64,000 bases of DNA from Phytophthora colocasiae (GCA_018806915.1 JAGKQI010000099.1:372001-436000); one strand, 5' to 3'; shown: positions 1 through 10,827, numbered from the stretch's first letter. The notes: generated by a model from the sequence alone, not told the origin. Made by a program: numbers and translations.

Positions 1-1961
1 GCAGCATGTACATGATTTACGCTGCTTGGATCGTTGTTGATAATATCCGAAACCACAATTGCCGCCTGAGCAAATACGACTGGTCCAAATACATCCACGT
101 TGGACAGAAGCTGCAGCAATACCTTGTTGAGAAAACCTCCTTCCCGAATCGCACGGCTTGTTGCTCCTGCGCTCATCACACCTTGCGAATGGAATGACAT
201 TGACAGCGATGCTAAGATAGCTAGCAATAGCACCGTCTTTGTTTCAGAGACGATTGTTAAACTTCGTTTAGAGCCCACGATACTGGTAGCCTCCATCTTT
301 AGCCGATCCACGAGAATGCCGACACCATTCAGGTCCCGATAGAGAGCAGCCGCAGCCGAATGGCTGCTCACAGTAATTTCCAGTGCTTGTACACACTGTG
401 TTGTAACAGCCATGTGAAAAGCACTCACCGCGGGCATTGTGAGCACATGCAGAAGCGCAGGAACAACGCCGTTTTCCGTGAGAACAGCAGCACCAGATTG
501 AATAGCAACTACCGCTGTCAGCAGTCCCAGAACACCCTCCATCCAACAAAGCTTTGTTTCCTGGACATTCCCACTGTTGATACTTCGGAATGGCGGTGCA
601 CTAACTACTTCAGCTTCCTGTGGAGACAACAAATCAGTAGTTGCCTGAACAAACGCGACAGCCAAGCTCATGTCCATGTCCGTGTCCGCTGTTTCTGATG
701 CTATTGGAGGCGACGACGAAGATCCAGGTGAAATACTAAGTGCAGATGCATCACCCAATTCAGCCATACAAAAGCGCACAAGTGACGGGAAAACACCATG
801 AGGCGTTCCTTTAACAACTCCTAGCGCTTGTAGTACGTTGGAGAGACGGCCAAGTACACCCATACCACCAGCTCGTCCAACGCGATCGTTCACTAACGCA
901 GTAAGCACAAGCAATGCCATGACTCGAACGCGAACAGACACACGCTCAATATTCTCAACACGAACCAATTCCACAATACCCCGCGTCAGCTCCGGATGTT
1001 GCTCCACGTAATTTGTCACATCCCACGAATCACTGAACAGCGAAAATAATGCGAGCAGCGCGTGCAATCGCTCCACCACCATATTCTCCCTGGCCAGTAC
1101 ACTGCGCGACGCATAACTTGCTCGTATCTGTGTATACAACTGGAAATGGAGTCTTTTCGGAATGTCGTGTTGGTGAATCAGACGTTCACACGTTGTCGCT
1201 GCCGCACACGCAGCTTCAGCAGGGTCCGTTGAAGTTGTAACCACTTCCTCATAGGGTGGAATCATCACGCTCACAACCTTGGGTGTCGCTTCTTCTCCTT
1301 CCTGACCCAAGCTATAAAACTGGAATACCACATTCTTCGACGTCACAGTGTTGGTCGGGTTTAAATAATCCACCACTTCCAAGCTATTAGTGGGTGTTCC
1401 CTGTCCTTGAGCTACCGTCAATAATCTCCGTCTCAGTGAACTGTTTTGACCAGCTGCAGGATCCACAAAACTCGTAGGGTCTGCAGCGTAACGATGCACT
1501 TGTGGTGGCAATGCCAGCATAGCCACGACTTTAGTAGCTTCAGCTACGACACGTTCATTTCTGGCTCCCAACAAAGCCATTACAGGCTCAGCAGATGGAT
1601 ACACTGCTTTATTGGCGGCGTTTTCCAGTAAAAAGGCAGAAAATTTCAACGTCTCGTACACAAGCTCGGTCAGCTCCTTCTCCGATTGCATTCCAATTGG
1701 CTGATCCGTCTTCTCCAACTCCGTCTCTATCAATAAGATACGCGGGTATTGCTGTAGCGCCGCCAGCAGCAGCTTGTGTAGCTTCAATAACACTGATTGC
1801 CAGTTGGCCAGGTCTGCCTGGGCCTCCAACGGCCAACCAGTGATGCACGCCAGCAGTGGTACCACACGAACATCCTCAGCCTGTAGAATAATGTCCATAA
1901 GATTCTTCTCCTTGTCGCTGGGCGGCGCGCGCGGCGCAACGCCAGCGCCGGCCGCCTGCAT
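1..1961 (-). CDS. HUWE1: HUWE1/UPL-type HECT E3 ubiquitin ligase, N-terminal part
   Basis: Continuous open frame on the minus strand from ATG 1961 to the window edge, about 653 codons without an intron; the rest of the gene lies to the left. The translation is helical, Leu/Val-rich and repeat-like and fits the DUF908/DUF913 armadillo-like N-terminal region of giant HECT ligases (HUWE1, yeast Tom1, plant UPL1/2), including a segment reading VDVFGPVVFAQAAIVV followed by NNDPSS near the window edge. Known family role: ubiquitination of nuclear and cytosolic targets by a C-terminal HECT domain, which is not visible here. The first in-frame ATG after a TGA at 2000-1998 was chosen as start; the 12 codons between them also look coding. 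No promoter motif is obvious, but a CCAAT sequence lies upstream. Family assignment is by pattern, not search. Confidence 0.72.
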   Translation of the reverse strand, partial: MQAAGAGVAPRAPPSDKEKNLMDIILQAEDVRVVPLLACITGWPLEAQADLANWQSVLLKLHKLLLAALQQYPRILLIETELEKTDQPIGMQSEKELTELVYETLKFSAFLLENAANKAVYPSAEPVMALLGARNERVVAEATKVVAMLALPPQVHRYAADPTSFVDPAAGQNSSLRRRLLTVAQGQGTPTNSLEVVDYLNPTNTVTSKNVVFQFYSLGQEGEEATPKVVSVMIPPYEEVVTTSTDPAEAACAAATTCERLIHQHDIPKRLHFQLYTQIRASYASRSVLARENMVVERLHALLALFSLFSDSWDVTNYVEQHPELTRGIVELVRVENIERVSVRVRVMALLVLTALVNDRVGRAGGMGVLGRLSNVLQALGVVKGTPHGVFPSLVRFCMAELGDASALSISPGSSSSPPIASETADTDMDMSLAVAFVQATTDLLSPQEAEVVSAPPFRSINSGNVQETKLCWMEGVLGLLTAVVAIQSGAAVLTENGVVPALLHVLTMPAVSAFHMAVTTQCVQALEITVSSHSAAAALYRDLNGVGILVDRLKMEATSIVGSKRSLTIVSETKTVLLLAILASLSMSFHSQGVMSAGATSRAIREGGFLNKVLLQLLSNVDVFGPVVFAQAAIVVSDIINNDPSSVNHVHA

Positions 1962-2277
1962 TTCCTTTTCCTCTTGTTTCTCGGCTTCTAGAGCCTCTCA
2001 AAGTATGGCCGAGGCCTCTGTACACTCGCAAACGACGCGCCACTCGGTCAGCTCCTTTTTGAGCCTCTTGAGAGCGCTATGGACGCTGTAAAAGCCGAGG
2101 GAATCGAGCGGTCGGCTGGGTGAAGTCTTCTTGCTCGACTTTTTCCTTCTGGTCTCCGGGGGAGGAAATCTTTCAGAAAATTACAATCTGATTGGCTGAA
2201 ATTACAATCGGTGGCAATAGACAACTGGTGTACAGGGCGTTACTTTTTTTGCTTGAAGTGCATCCATTCTACTGTTT
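1962..2277. other. intergenic region between two minus-strand genes
   Basis: Spacer between the ligase start and the threonine dehydratase stop. On the minus strand it contains CCAAT and, closer to the ligase, a frame that reads like protein up to the TGA at 2000-1998 but has no ATG. No RNA gene or repeat was seen. Confidence 0.5.
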
Positions 2278-4347
2278 TTACTGTAGGAAGTGCGTGTAAG
2301 CCTGATTGCTGGTCTCTTCTTCGCAACGGAAGCCCACTTGGCTTAGGAAGGCATCGAAAGCGGCATTGTCCTTCTTCGGCACCTGGAAGCCAACGAGCAC
2401 GCGGCCGATATCGGCGCCGTGGTTGCGGTAGTGAAACACACTCACGTTCCACTGGCGTGCGGATTGACTGCAGCACAAGATAGCAAGTTCAGCATTCAAC
2501 GCATTGCCAAATGATTCATAGACTAATAGCTAACGTACCCGAGAGTTCCGAGGAAATCCTTCAATGCGCCAGGTCGCTCCGGGAACTCCAAACGGAATAG
2601 TCGCTCGTTAGTGACCTGAAAGAAGCAACATTTTGACGGTTAAGCAGAGTTCCATTGCCAATGAAATAATAGTACAGCCACATACGTTTTCAGGACGTCC
2701 ACCGGCAAGGTGGCGTAGATGTGACTTCGCCAGCTCGTTTGATGCAAGATCGGTGGCGTGCATGTTGCCACGCTCGTTAATCGCCTTGACGACGTTAACG
2801 AACTCACCTTTGGTCTTGGTCTGAATGCTCACAAAGATACGAGCCTCATTGTCACCTTCGGAATTCATGCGGTACGAGAACTCAGTCACATTGTTGGGGA
2901 CTGCAGAGGACACGTTAGATAACTTGAAAACAGGCATGTATGTAAAAGGCTACGTACAGATAGCATCGTAAAGGTCCTGAAAACTGCCAATCTTCTCGGG
3001 GATTTTAACGGCCATGAACCGCTCACGGTCGTCTGAACGCTCCGAGACGAAGCGCAACCGGTCAAAGTCCATGTTAGCTGCAGCCAAAACAGCCACATAC
3101 TTCTCGTTCTGTGCATTCTTTACGCGGGCGTATTTCTTAGCACCAGCCACACTGATCGCACCTGCTCAAGTCAAATGCAACAGCATAACTCATGCTGTCA
3201 GATAGACGAAAAACCAGAAATCGATAGTACAACAACCTACCAGTGGGCTCCATGAGCGAGCGAGTGTCACCAAACACATCCTTGATGGCAGAACAGATCT
3301 CGTCGGTCGATACGGTAACCACCTCATCCACTAGGTTCTTGCACAACCGGAAGTTCTCCATACCAATTGTCTTAACGCCCACTTCCTCCGTAAATCGGTT
3401 AACGCTTGGGATAGCCACAGGAGCCCCCTCCTTCAACGCCTTACCCAAGAGATTGGCACCTTCAGCTTCCACACCGATAATCTTCACGTGGGGGGCCACT
3501 TCCTTCACATAAGCAGCAAGGCCAGCAATCAGTCCACCACCGCCAACCGGGGCAAAAATCGCCGCGGGGCGATCTCCTGAAGTCTTTCCAGCATGCATGG
3601 AAACGAAATATTACTTTCTGTAAACATATACTAACATTGCGCACACTGTACCTCCTTTAAAATCTCCATGCCGATCGTGCCATTGCCAGCAATCACAAGG
3701 GGGTCATCAAACGGGTGCACCAGCGATCGTCCCTCTGTCTGTGCAACGCGGAAAGCTTCTTTCTGTAAAGAAAAACACGTCGATCACTGTATTAGATAAC
3801 TCTCCAGCTATTGAATCCACGACACTTTACACACAAGTGATGCGTCGAAGTCGGCTCCATGCTCGACAATGGTGATCTTGCTCTTGGTGGAGTGGGAGAT
3901 ATTCTGGGCCGTGCCAACCGGTGCAATGACAATGGCATCGACGCCCAGCTTCGCAGCAGCATACGCTACTCCTTCTAAGTGGTTACCTGCTGCACAAGCA
4001 ACAATACCCTTCTCTCGTTGGGCCGACGTCAAGTTCGCGATCTTGTTGTAGGCACCACGCAGGTTGAACGAGAAGGTCGGTTGCATATCCTACGCAGCAA
4101 CAATACAATATCTAGTCATTAGCGTTGGCATTCAACTACAATTACATCTTGCTGTACACACCTCGCGCTTCAGGAATAGGCGGCAGTTGCCCGGCAGTGA
4201 CTGCGTAAGCGCCGGTGCTAGCTGCAGTGGCGTTTGAACGGCCACATCGTACACGCGACTCTCAAGAACTTCACGCAGATAGTCGTGAGATCCCGGACGC
4301 ACCCAGGATGGCTTAGCGGATAACGAAGATAGACCACGGCGAAACAT
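2278..4347 (-). CDS. ilvA: threonine dehydratase (threonine deaminase), eight exons
   Basis: PLP enzyme converting threonine to 2-oxobutanoate, the first committed step of isoleucine synthesis. Exons on the minus strand: 4347-4162, 4089-3835, 3762-3652, about 3583-3241, 3161-2958, 2900-2686, 2615-2539, 2467-2278; phases agree throughout with GT-AG introns. Visible family motifs: LFLKRE then SFNLRGAYNK (PLP lysine region), AAGNHLEGVA, HPFDDPLVIAGNGT, the phosphate-binding PVGGGGLIAG and EPTGAISVAGAKKY. The last three exons form the ACT-like regulatory domain, with FPERPGALKDFLG. In this family that domain binds isoleucine/valine. The first residues may be a mitochondrial presequence (basic, Ser-rich). 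The exon 4 acceptor is the least certain junction. Confidence 0.93.
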
Positions 4348-4358
4348 GCTGGCGGATC

Positions 4359-4372
4359 AAATTGCAAAATGG
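4359..4372 (-). promoter_or_regulatory. oomycete Inr/FPR core promoter of threonine dehydratase
   Basis: On the minus strand CCATTTTGCAATTT matches 13 of 14 positions of TCATTYYNCAWTTT and ends 11 bp before the start codon, the place expected for an oomycete transcription start. Confidence 0.7.
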
Positions 4373-5294
4373 CTGCAGTACTAAGAGGACAAGTGTATTG
4401 TTGCTAGCGGTTTGTGTGACGAGGAGCTCAGAGCCAAGAGGAACGTTGCTTGACGAGATGCGCAAACGAAAAATGTAGTGAGTTTTGTGTGGTGCACGTT
4501 AGTTGGTGTGGAGCACTCAACGCGATCAGCGATTTGTGCTTCAACACATTAATTAGTGCTTTTGCTAAACGATTAAGTGTTTTTACAAAACCAAAGCTAG
4601 GGTAGATGTTCGTCATCGCCATTTGCTAGGAGTCGTGTGGCCCATGACTCGGCTGGAAATCACTTGTCATTCTTGTCGGGCGAGAGTGTCGGCGACGAAG
4701 CGCTCACTATCACCAACTTGAGGTTTGCACTCGGCTCCTTGCAAGCGATGGATCGAATTTTGCATTTACAAAATGGACCTGCAAAATTGGTAGACGGTTT
4801 GCCCATGCCAGAATTTTCTTGCTTCATACTACAAGTTAGCCCTTGGTCGAGAGTCTCAACTCGAGGCATGGCAGATGTATCCAGGGATAATTTGCTCAAT
4901 ACGCCGGTACGGTTGACCTTCTGGACCAAAACCGTTTCCAAGTTCGTTTCCGCTCTCTCTCTAAGAGGAAACGACATAATTGAACTTCCTTCTACATGAA
5001 ACGAATACTACCTACCGGTAGTCATGAATGCCACTCCACGTCGTCAAAAGGTTCTCGAGTCACACCGCAGCTAAAAAACGTTGGTGCACCCAAGGTTGGC
5101 CAAACCTTGTCAGGAAGCCCTAAAAACGGATTTGGGAGGGATGAAGTTCACCAACCCTCCCAAAGTCGTTTTCTGAGAAAGTGGGATATGGACCGGTGCT
5201 GCTCTCAGCGTGACAGAGCGACAGTCGTGAGTAATGGGCGTCCCCTTTCCCCTGTGTACATCACACAAAAAACCGATGCGCGGCACGCTGCCTG
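4373..5294. other. intergenic region, unassigned ORFs, one perfect hairpin
   Basis: Open frames of about 100-120 codons exist on both strands (4637-4999 plus, 4660-4977 minus) but neither shows a motif, start context or family resemblance. A perfect 10-bp inverted repeat (TTTGGGAGGG at 5131-5140 and its complement at 5155-5164) lies 130 bp upstream of the next core promoter. No gene was recognised. Confidence 0.4.
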
Positions 5295-5308
5295 TCATTT
5301 CACTTTAT
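5295..5308 (+). promoter_or_regulatory. oomycete Inr-like core promoter
   Basis: TCATTTCACTTTAT agrees with 12 of 14 positions of TCATTYYNCAWTTT and lies about 130 bp before ATG 5435 of the Thr-rich protein. It suggests that the ORF extension upstream of 5435 is 5' UTR. Confidence 0.5.
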
Positions 5309-5434
5309 TCGGAGGCTTCCGCGAGCACCCTTTGTTCTTCCCGCCATAGTCAATCCAAGTCATTGGGTGGCGGCGAGATCTGCACCAGGCGCTCCACATT
5401 CCCCCCGTCTACCTCGACTCCAGTCTCCCCCGCC

Positions 5435-6691
5435 ATGAAGTTCATCCCTGTATTCGCCTCGGCGCTTGCCGTCGCGTGTGTGGCCACCTCCGGCCGTACC
5501 GTCGTTGGCGCCCAGCAGGTTGCTGGACTCGATGAAGAAGCAGGTTTCGCGCCCGTTGTGGGCCAGGAGGTCAAGCTGACGCCGGCGCTGCGCAGACACT
5601 TGCAGACTGGCAGCGGCGTCACAGACGCCCCCACTACCACGGCGCCTACCCCGACCACAGCGACGCCAACCACTACAGCACCCGCTCCTACTACTGCTAC
5701 GCCTACTACTACGACCCCTTCTACAACAGCGCCTACACCTACTACGGCTACCCCGACACCGACGACAGATACCCCTGAGGCGACGACAGCTACGCCAGAG
5801 GCTACAACCGCCACGCCAGAAGCGACTACTGCCACGCCGGAAACTACAACCGCTACTCCCACGTCGACAACTGCTACGCCTTCGTCGACTACAGCGACAC
5901 CGTCAACAACGACAGCGGCATCTACGGCTACGTCAGCAGCATCTTCTACTTCGACGGACCCGACAACGACCTCTTCGCCATCTGCTACGGAGAGTGCCAC
6001 CTCGTCAGCGTCTGGCTCAGCTTCGAGTTCTAGCGCCGACACCTCGTCAGGCTCGAGCATGAGCACCGGCGCTGTGATCGGCATTGTGGTGGGTATTATT
6101 GCAGCGGTGGCCATTATCGCCACGATCATCATGTGCGTCATCCGCAGAAGACGCGAGATGGATGACGATCCGCTCTCGCCTTTCGAGCTTTCCATGGACA
6201 AGGGCTACAACCCCACACCGGGTGGTTTCTCTGCACAGAACTCCTACAACCCGCGTGCTTTAGGTGCTGGAGCTGCCGGTAGTGGATCGATGTCCAACAC
6301 GCGGACACCCCCGGCTGATGCCGTGGCTGCAGGTGTGGCGTACTCGCAGTTTTATGACAACGCGGCGACATCGCCCGGTTCGATGAACCGTCTGGAGAGC
6401 AACGTGGACTCGGTCCAGACTGACCCTGGCAACAACCCCAACGCTGCCACGAACGGCACAAATCTATGGCTGAGTGCCATGGAGCCCAAGGACAATGATT
6501 CGTACCTGAGCGCACAAGAGTCCCCCCGCTCGTCGCGCAACAGCAGCCGCAACAGCTACGAGATCTCGTCAAACCAGAACGTCGACTTGGACCAGAGCAG
6601 CCAGATCAGCGGGCACAGCAACAAGGAGAGCGACGACTTTCCGGACCACAACGACGACAATGACTCGGCGCGTGGTTCTTACGAGCTCTAG
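5435..6691 (+). CDS. secreted/cell-surface Thr-rich single-pass membrane protein
   Basis: 418 residues. The start at 5435 was chosen because it opens a clear signal peptide (MKFIPVFASALAVACVA) after a plausible core promoter, although the frame is open back to 5234. After about 100 residues come some 100 residues of mucin-like ATP/TTT repeats (for example TTATPEATTATPE) and a Ser-rich stretch, probably heavily O-glycosylated. One membrane helix follows (about residues 207-231, VIGIVVGIIAAVAIIATII), then an RRRR stop-transfer signal and a roughly 180-residue Ser/Asn/Asp-rich cytoplasmic tail. The layout is that of a cell-wall or adhesion sensor (compare yeast WSC/Mid2 by architecture only). 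No enzymatic domain was seen; the exact function is unknown. Confidence 0.8.
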   Translation: MKFIPVFASALAVACVATSGRTVVGAQQVAGLDEEAGFAPVVGQEVKLTPALRRHLQTGSGVTDAPTTTAPTPTTATPTTTAPAPTTATPTTTTPSTTAPTPTTATPTPTTDTPEATTATPEATTATPEATTATPETTTATPTSTTATPSSTTATPSTTTAASTATSAASSTSTDPTTTSSPSATESATSSASGSASSSSADTSSGSSMSTGAVIGIVVGIIAAVAIIATIIMCVIRRRREMDDDPLSPFELSMDKGYNPTPGGFSAQNSYNPRALGAGAAGSGSMSNTRTPPADAVAAGVAYSQFYDNAATSPGSMNRLESNVDSVQTDPGNNPNAATNGTNLWLSAMEPKDNDSYLSAQESPRSSRNSSRNSYEISSNQNVDLDQSSQISGHSNKESDDFPDHNDDNDSARGSYEL

Positions 6692-7160
6692 GTCAGATAC
6701 CTTTTTTTGACAAGATTAAGCTATGGAACAGTGCACGGTGACACAACAGAGATGAGGACGAGTGCAGTCTTGATCTGTGCCGCCAAGCTGTGAATTGTGG
6801 AAGTGGATTGCGTTTATTGGCTGGTTATGGCATGAGCTACGGCTGGTTGTTTCAGAAGAGAATGGATCATTCTGGTCGGCGCTGCACGCAGGAGACGGAC
6901 ATTTATTTTTTTTTGAAGACCAGATGATCTGGTCCAGATCCGATGTACAAAGCTCAGAAGAAGGTGGCGAGATGCTGTCACGGATTCGGTATCTGTCGTC
7001 CGGGCCGAAGGTTTCTTTAATTTATACAAAATGAACTGCCTTGGGCAAGTGCTCCTGCCTCGATAAATTCTCTTCGCCTCTATTACCGCCATCATCACAA
7101 ATATTGTCGAAATTGACCTGCCGTGAGTGAATCGTCTTTTGTTTCTGCTCTTGCTTTAAT
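6692..7160. other. intergenic region between convergent genes
   Basis: Region between the Thr-rich protein and CDC123 (convergent). Short open frames only; probably 3' UTRs. No repeat or RNA gene was seen. Confidence 0.5.
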
Positions 7161-8225
7161 TTAGTGCTCGTTGGTCTCTTCGTCGCTGCTGTCGTCACCA
7201 GCAGTAGCATTGTCACGCTTGACCTGCTCGATAAAGGCGTCGAAGCCAGCTCCACCTGCGAGGTGGTCTACAAGGTCCGTCGGAGCACGATAGCCGCTAA
7301 GCGGATTCGCACGAATCCCCTTCTTGGACTCAACCACCCTGAAATCGATGACGTGGTGCTCGTCTTCTGCGTCTTGTGCTGTAGCTGGGCTGTCCGTCTG
7401 CAGCTCCATCAACTCATCCCATGAAAAGAGCAGCGTGTCGGTAACAGCACCGAACACATTGATATCCAACAGGTAGACGCGTCGACGCTTGTCCACGTAC
7501 ACGTCGAAGCTGTAGTTACTGTCCGGGAATACGAACTCTCCTTCGGACTTGCGAAAGTTCTTTTTGTAAAACTCGTAGAGCAGCTCACAAAGTTCATCTT
7601 GCTGATCCGGTAGAAACTCATAGAATTCGTCACAATTGCGTTGTGACACCGCCACAAGACGGTGACCAACAACGAAACACCGGAATAACATCGAGTCGAG
7701 GAAGTTGCACCATTTCTTGAGCACCAGGTAACTCTCCGTCGGCTCCTTCTTTTTAGTCTCATCACTGCAGCCGGTGTACGGCTGAGTTAAATCATGTACC
7801 ACAAAGTCGGATGCCTGTAGCAGCAGGAAAACGTCCTCGAAGCTCGTGCATTTCAATGTGCCTAGCATCCACGCAGCGTCACGCGGTGCGCTCCAATTCG
7901 TCTTAGGAAATAGTTTACCACCGAAATCTTCCAACACCTTCTCCACCTGCACTTTGACTTTTGATATGACAGTCAATTGCTCGTCTGTAAGCACACTAGT
8001 TGCCTCTTCGTCGTCTTCACTGTCTTCACTTTCAATTCCAGAAGCTACTGGAGCCGACGGAAGCGTCACGCCGTCAGCCAGCAGCAAGGAAACAAATTCA
8101 GACGGTAATACTACCACCTCACCCTTGATACATACTCGCTTCAACTGCGGATACCACGAGGCGAAGGCGCAATTGTCCACTTGGACAGCCGAGTACGGAG
8201 GAGCTCCATTACCAGTCGTCGTCAT
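7161..8225 (-). CDS. CDC123: CDC123 (D123 family), eIF2 assembly factor
   Basis: Single-exon protein of 354 residues, the usual family length. D123 motifs appear in order: FASWYPQLKRVCIKGE near the N-terminus, a DGVTLP segment, an acidic loop (ESEDSEDDEE), TNWSAPRDAAW, DLTQPYTGC, LVLKKWCNFLDSMLFRCFV, VAVSQRNC, FDVYVDKRRRVYLLDINVFG, and LLFSWDEL. CDC123 is an ATP-grasp-fold protein that promotes joining of eIF2 gamma and alpha and is thus needed for translation initiation and cell-cycle start. It is divergent from SEC22, sharing a 122-bp upstream region. Confidence 0.95.
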   Translation of the reverse strand: MTTTGNGAPPYSAVQVDNCAFASWYPQLKRVCIKGEVVVLPSEFVSLLLADGVTLPSAPVASGIESEDSEDDEEATSVLTDEQLTVISKVKVQVEKVLEDFGGKLFPKTNWSAPRDAAWMLGTLKCTSFEDVFLLLQASDFVVHDLTQPYTGCSDETKKKEPTESYLVLKKWCNFLDSMLFRCFVVGHRLVAVSQRNCDEFYEFLPDQQDELCELLYEFYKKNFRKSEGEFVFPDSNYSFDVYVDKRRRVYLLDINVFGAVTDTLLFSWDELMELQTDSPATAQDAEDEHHVIDFRVVESKKGIRANPLSGYRAPTDLVDHLAGGAGFDAFIEQVKRDNATAGDDSSDEETNEH

Positions 8226-8347
8226 AGCAATTTGATCAGCTATTATATCGTGTGCGCCACATCAGACTTTGGCTATGTGGTAATTTTAGTAAGTGACGAA
8301 GCATTGAAATTAGAGCACATCGATCGTAAAGCTCAAGGCGTGTTACC
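8226..8347. promoter_or_regulatory. shared upstream region of CDC123 and SEC22
   Basis: Only 122 bp separate the two divergent start codons, so both promoters must lie here. AT-rich; no convincing Inr match on either strand. Confidence 0.5.
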
Positions 8348-9374
8348 ATGCCGATCATCACCTTTGTCGCGCGCGTCTCAGATGGAATGCTGCTGGTGCG
8401 TAGCTTAACCTATATAAGGAGGTTTCAGCAACTTATTGCAGAAGTTTTGCTGCTTAATTCTTTCTCTATCCATAGGTTTTAACGTCTTTGCTAACGACGA
8501 ACGCTCCTGCTGGTTATTCTGTTATAGGTGGCATCTATGGAGTCTATTGGCGACGCTAATGGTAATCTGGACACGTACAAGCAGCAAGCCAAGCAGATTA
8601 TGAAGAGGTTGGATCAGCGCTCGCCTACCAAATGCAGTATCGAGTCGGGATCCTACACTTTCCAGTACGCCGATGAGTTTTTCTTCGTAGGTTATAATCT
8701 TATACTAACTGGTGCTGTGACGATGATACACATGTAGTTACTTGATCCAGGAAGGTGTGTGTTACTTGACACTGGCAGACCGAGGCTTCCCCAAGCGTCT
8801 GGCCTTCCTGTACCTGGAGGAGGTCCATGGTGGCTTCGTTGAGGAACTGGAGCGGGACAGCGGGAACAACTGGCGTGATGTAGTCACAACAGTTGCGAGG
8901 CCCTACGCGTTCATCAAATTTGGTAAGGATATTCGTCGACATCCGCTATAGATTGAATCTACTGAAGGGCGCTCTGGTTTTGTTGTGCTATGCAGACAAG
9001 TTTATCCAGAAGAAGCGCAAGGAGTACGCTGACCCGAACTCTTCGCAGAACATGCACCGCTTGAATGACGACCTGGCTGATATCCACAACATCATGCGTA
9101 AGAACATCCAAGAGGTTCTCAACCGTGGAGAGCGCGTCGAACGTAAGCCTTTTTCATGGAAGCTGACCTTTGAAGGTGTGATTGCTTACCCTGTCCATTG
9201 TTGCTGTGATTCCTGTTAGACGTCTCGCGTATCTCGTCGAACCTCGCGGACAGATCAAAGGATCTCAAATGGGGTGCCAAGAAGCTGCGCATGCAGGCCA
9301 TTTACCGCCAGTACGGCCCCATCGTCGCTGTTGCGCTCTTCGTGCTGCTCGTTATTTACATTAAGTTCTTTTAG
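8348..9374 (+). CDS. SEC22: SEC22-type R-SNARE (longin domain), five exons
   Basis: ER-Golgi vesicle SNARE. Exons: 8348-8395 (MPIITFVARVSDGMLL), 8528-8686, about 8738/8751-8922, 8996-9142, 9220-9374. The longin domain carries GVCYLTLADRGFPKRLAFLYLEEV. The SNARE helix follows (LNDDLADIHNIMRKNIQEVLNRGERVE, continued by VSRISSNLADRSKDLKWGAKKLR); the zero-layer residue is the R of NRGER. A C-terminal anchor reads IVAVALFVLLVIYIKFF. The second intron is odd. Donor 8687 is in phase 0, but the conserved residues just before EGVCYL need an acceptor at 8738 in phase 2; the phase-0 acceptor at 8751 drops four conserved residues. The other junctions are clean GT-AG. Confidence 0.92.
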
Positions 9375-9608
9375 ATAAGGCAGCAAGTTGAATTTCACTT
9401 CTATCAGCAGTATTGATGCAATACTGCAAAAGCCAGAAGTGAGCAATTGAAAAAAAAATATACTGAAGCAGTTCTAGAGTGAGGAAGTCATGTGCAACCA
9501 TTTTTGCGCTGCATGTTGAAGACAAATCGATCCGCTTCCGTCATTGTTGTGAATGAAAGGTCGGGACTTGCGATCCCTCGTCTTCGGAGCTTCAGTTGTA
9601 TTGAAACG
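9375..9608. other. intergenic, upstream of dynein-2 LIC
   Basis: Spacer between SEC22 and the next plus-strand gene. It is open in the downstream frame from 9492, but no motif supports translation before ATG 9609. Confidence 0.4.
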
Positions 9609-10827
9609 ATGGCCTCCAAGGATATCTGGGCATTGATCTCCACTGCAGAGGACCCAGTCAAGAAGCCACTGAAAGCAGAGGGAACAGAAGGTGATGCAGT
9701 CGAAAAACCTGCTGTCATTCCACCGGAGGAACGTGACACCTTCACTTTGATCGTTGGTCCTCACGGATCAGGCAAAACATCTTTAACAGCTAATTTCCGG
9801 AATTCGTACAAGGCTGAAGAGATCAAACCTACGACTGCATTGGACTATGTATTTGTTCGCCTACGAACTGCTGGCCGACCGGCAGTCGCACACATGTGGG
9901 AGTTGGCAAGTGCCAAGTGCGTCAATGAAATGATTAAAGTACCTCTAGGACCGGAACGAATTCTAAATGGCGCGTTAGTGATAGTTCTGGATCTGTCGAC
10001 GCCTGGAGATGTTGTTCCAGCATTGGTAAAGTGGCTAACAACACTTTACACTGTTGTACACGAAGTATTGAAGGCTAAGGAGAAGAACCCAGTAGAGAAA
10101 CTCGCTGTCGATGCACTCAAACATGAAGCTATGGCACGTTATGGCAATGGACATCCCGACAAGGACGAAGTAGCCCCACTGCCAATCCCCGTACTCGTTG
10201 TAGGCAACAAGTTCGAAACTTTTCGAGATCAAGATTCGGTCAAGCGCAAAGGGATCATACAAGCTGTAAGATATCTCTCGCACATGTATGGCGCCACTGT
10301 GTTGTTCACTAGTATGAAGGACAAGAACCTTGTCACCCAATTCCGTTCCGTGATGAAAGGGTTTGCCTTTCGTGCTATGACCCGTGGCACCAGTAAAGAG
10401 GTCGACACTGCGAAAGCACTATTCGTCCCAGCAGGAGCCGATCTTTTCGAGGACATTGGAGTTCCCAAAAGCGCAGGTTGGCGTCAGGATCGATTCGAGA
10501 AAGACCAACACGAGGAGAAGGCACGGCAGTGGATCAAGATTGCCAGTGAATACTACCCGCCGACTGCAGATGCAGGTGACACTTTACTCACACAGAGAGA
10601 ACTGAGCGAGCAAGACGACAAAGACGGAGAGGAGGCAACAAACCAGTTCCCCGAGCCGAATATCGATCGAGCGCGGCAGCAGAAAAGGTAAGGTTGCATG
10701 TTGCTTGATCTCCTTGCTCGTAATTAATCCTCTCGATGAAATGTCCTCGTATTCCAACAGGGAGGAGCTGCGTCGATACTGCGAAAACCGCCGGAAAGCT
10801 CAAGAGCGGAAGTCCAGGGCTACTTGA
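9609..10827 (+). CDS. DYNC2LI1: cytoplasmic dynein 2 light intermediate chain
   Basis: Subunit of the retrograde intraflagellar-transport motor; its presence fits an organism with flagellated zoospores. Exons 9609-10687 and 10761-10827, joined in phase 2 across a 73-bp GT-AG intron. About 381 residues. Visible features: N-terminal MASKDIWALI; a P-loop-like GPHGSGKTS near residue 48; ALDYVFVR and HMWELAS, as in the family's switch region; VLDLSTPGD; VVGNKFETF (NKxD-like); and a Lys/Arg/Glu-rich C-terminus. The family is a degenerate Ras-like GTPase fold that binds the dynein heavy chain. The frame opens at 9492, but 9609 is the first ATG giving the usual N-terminus. Confidence 0.9.

Noticed and set aside
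5131..5164. Perfect 10-bp hairpin as a terminator
   Set aside because: No gene ends before it and intrinsic terminators of this kind are not used in nuclear genes.
5350..6201. 283-codon minus-strand ORF full of VVVxGVAVV
   Set aside because: Antisense shadow of the ACx-rich Thr repeats of the plus-strand membrane protein; its composition is explained entirely by the repeat.
8407..8417. TATATAAGG, possible TATA box
   Set aside because: Falls inside the first intron of SEC22; no gene start follows.
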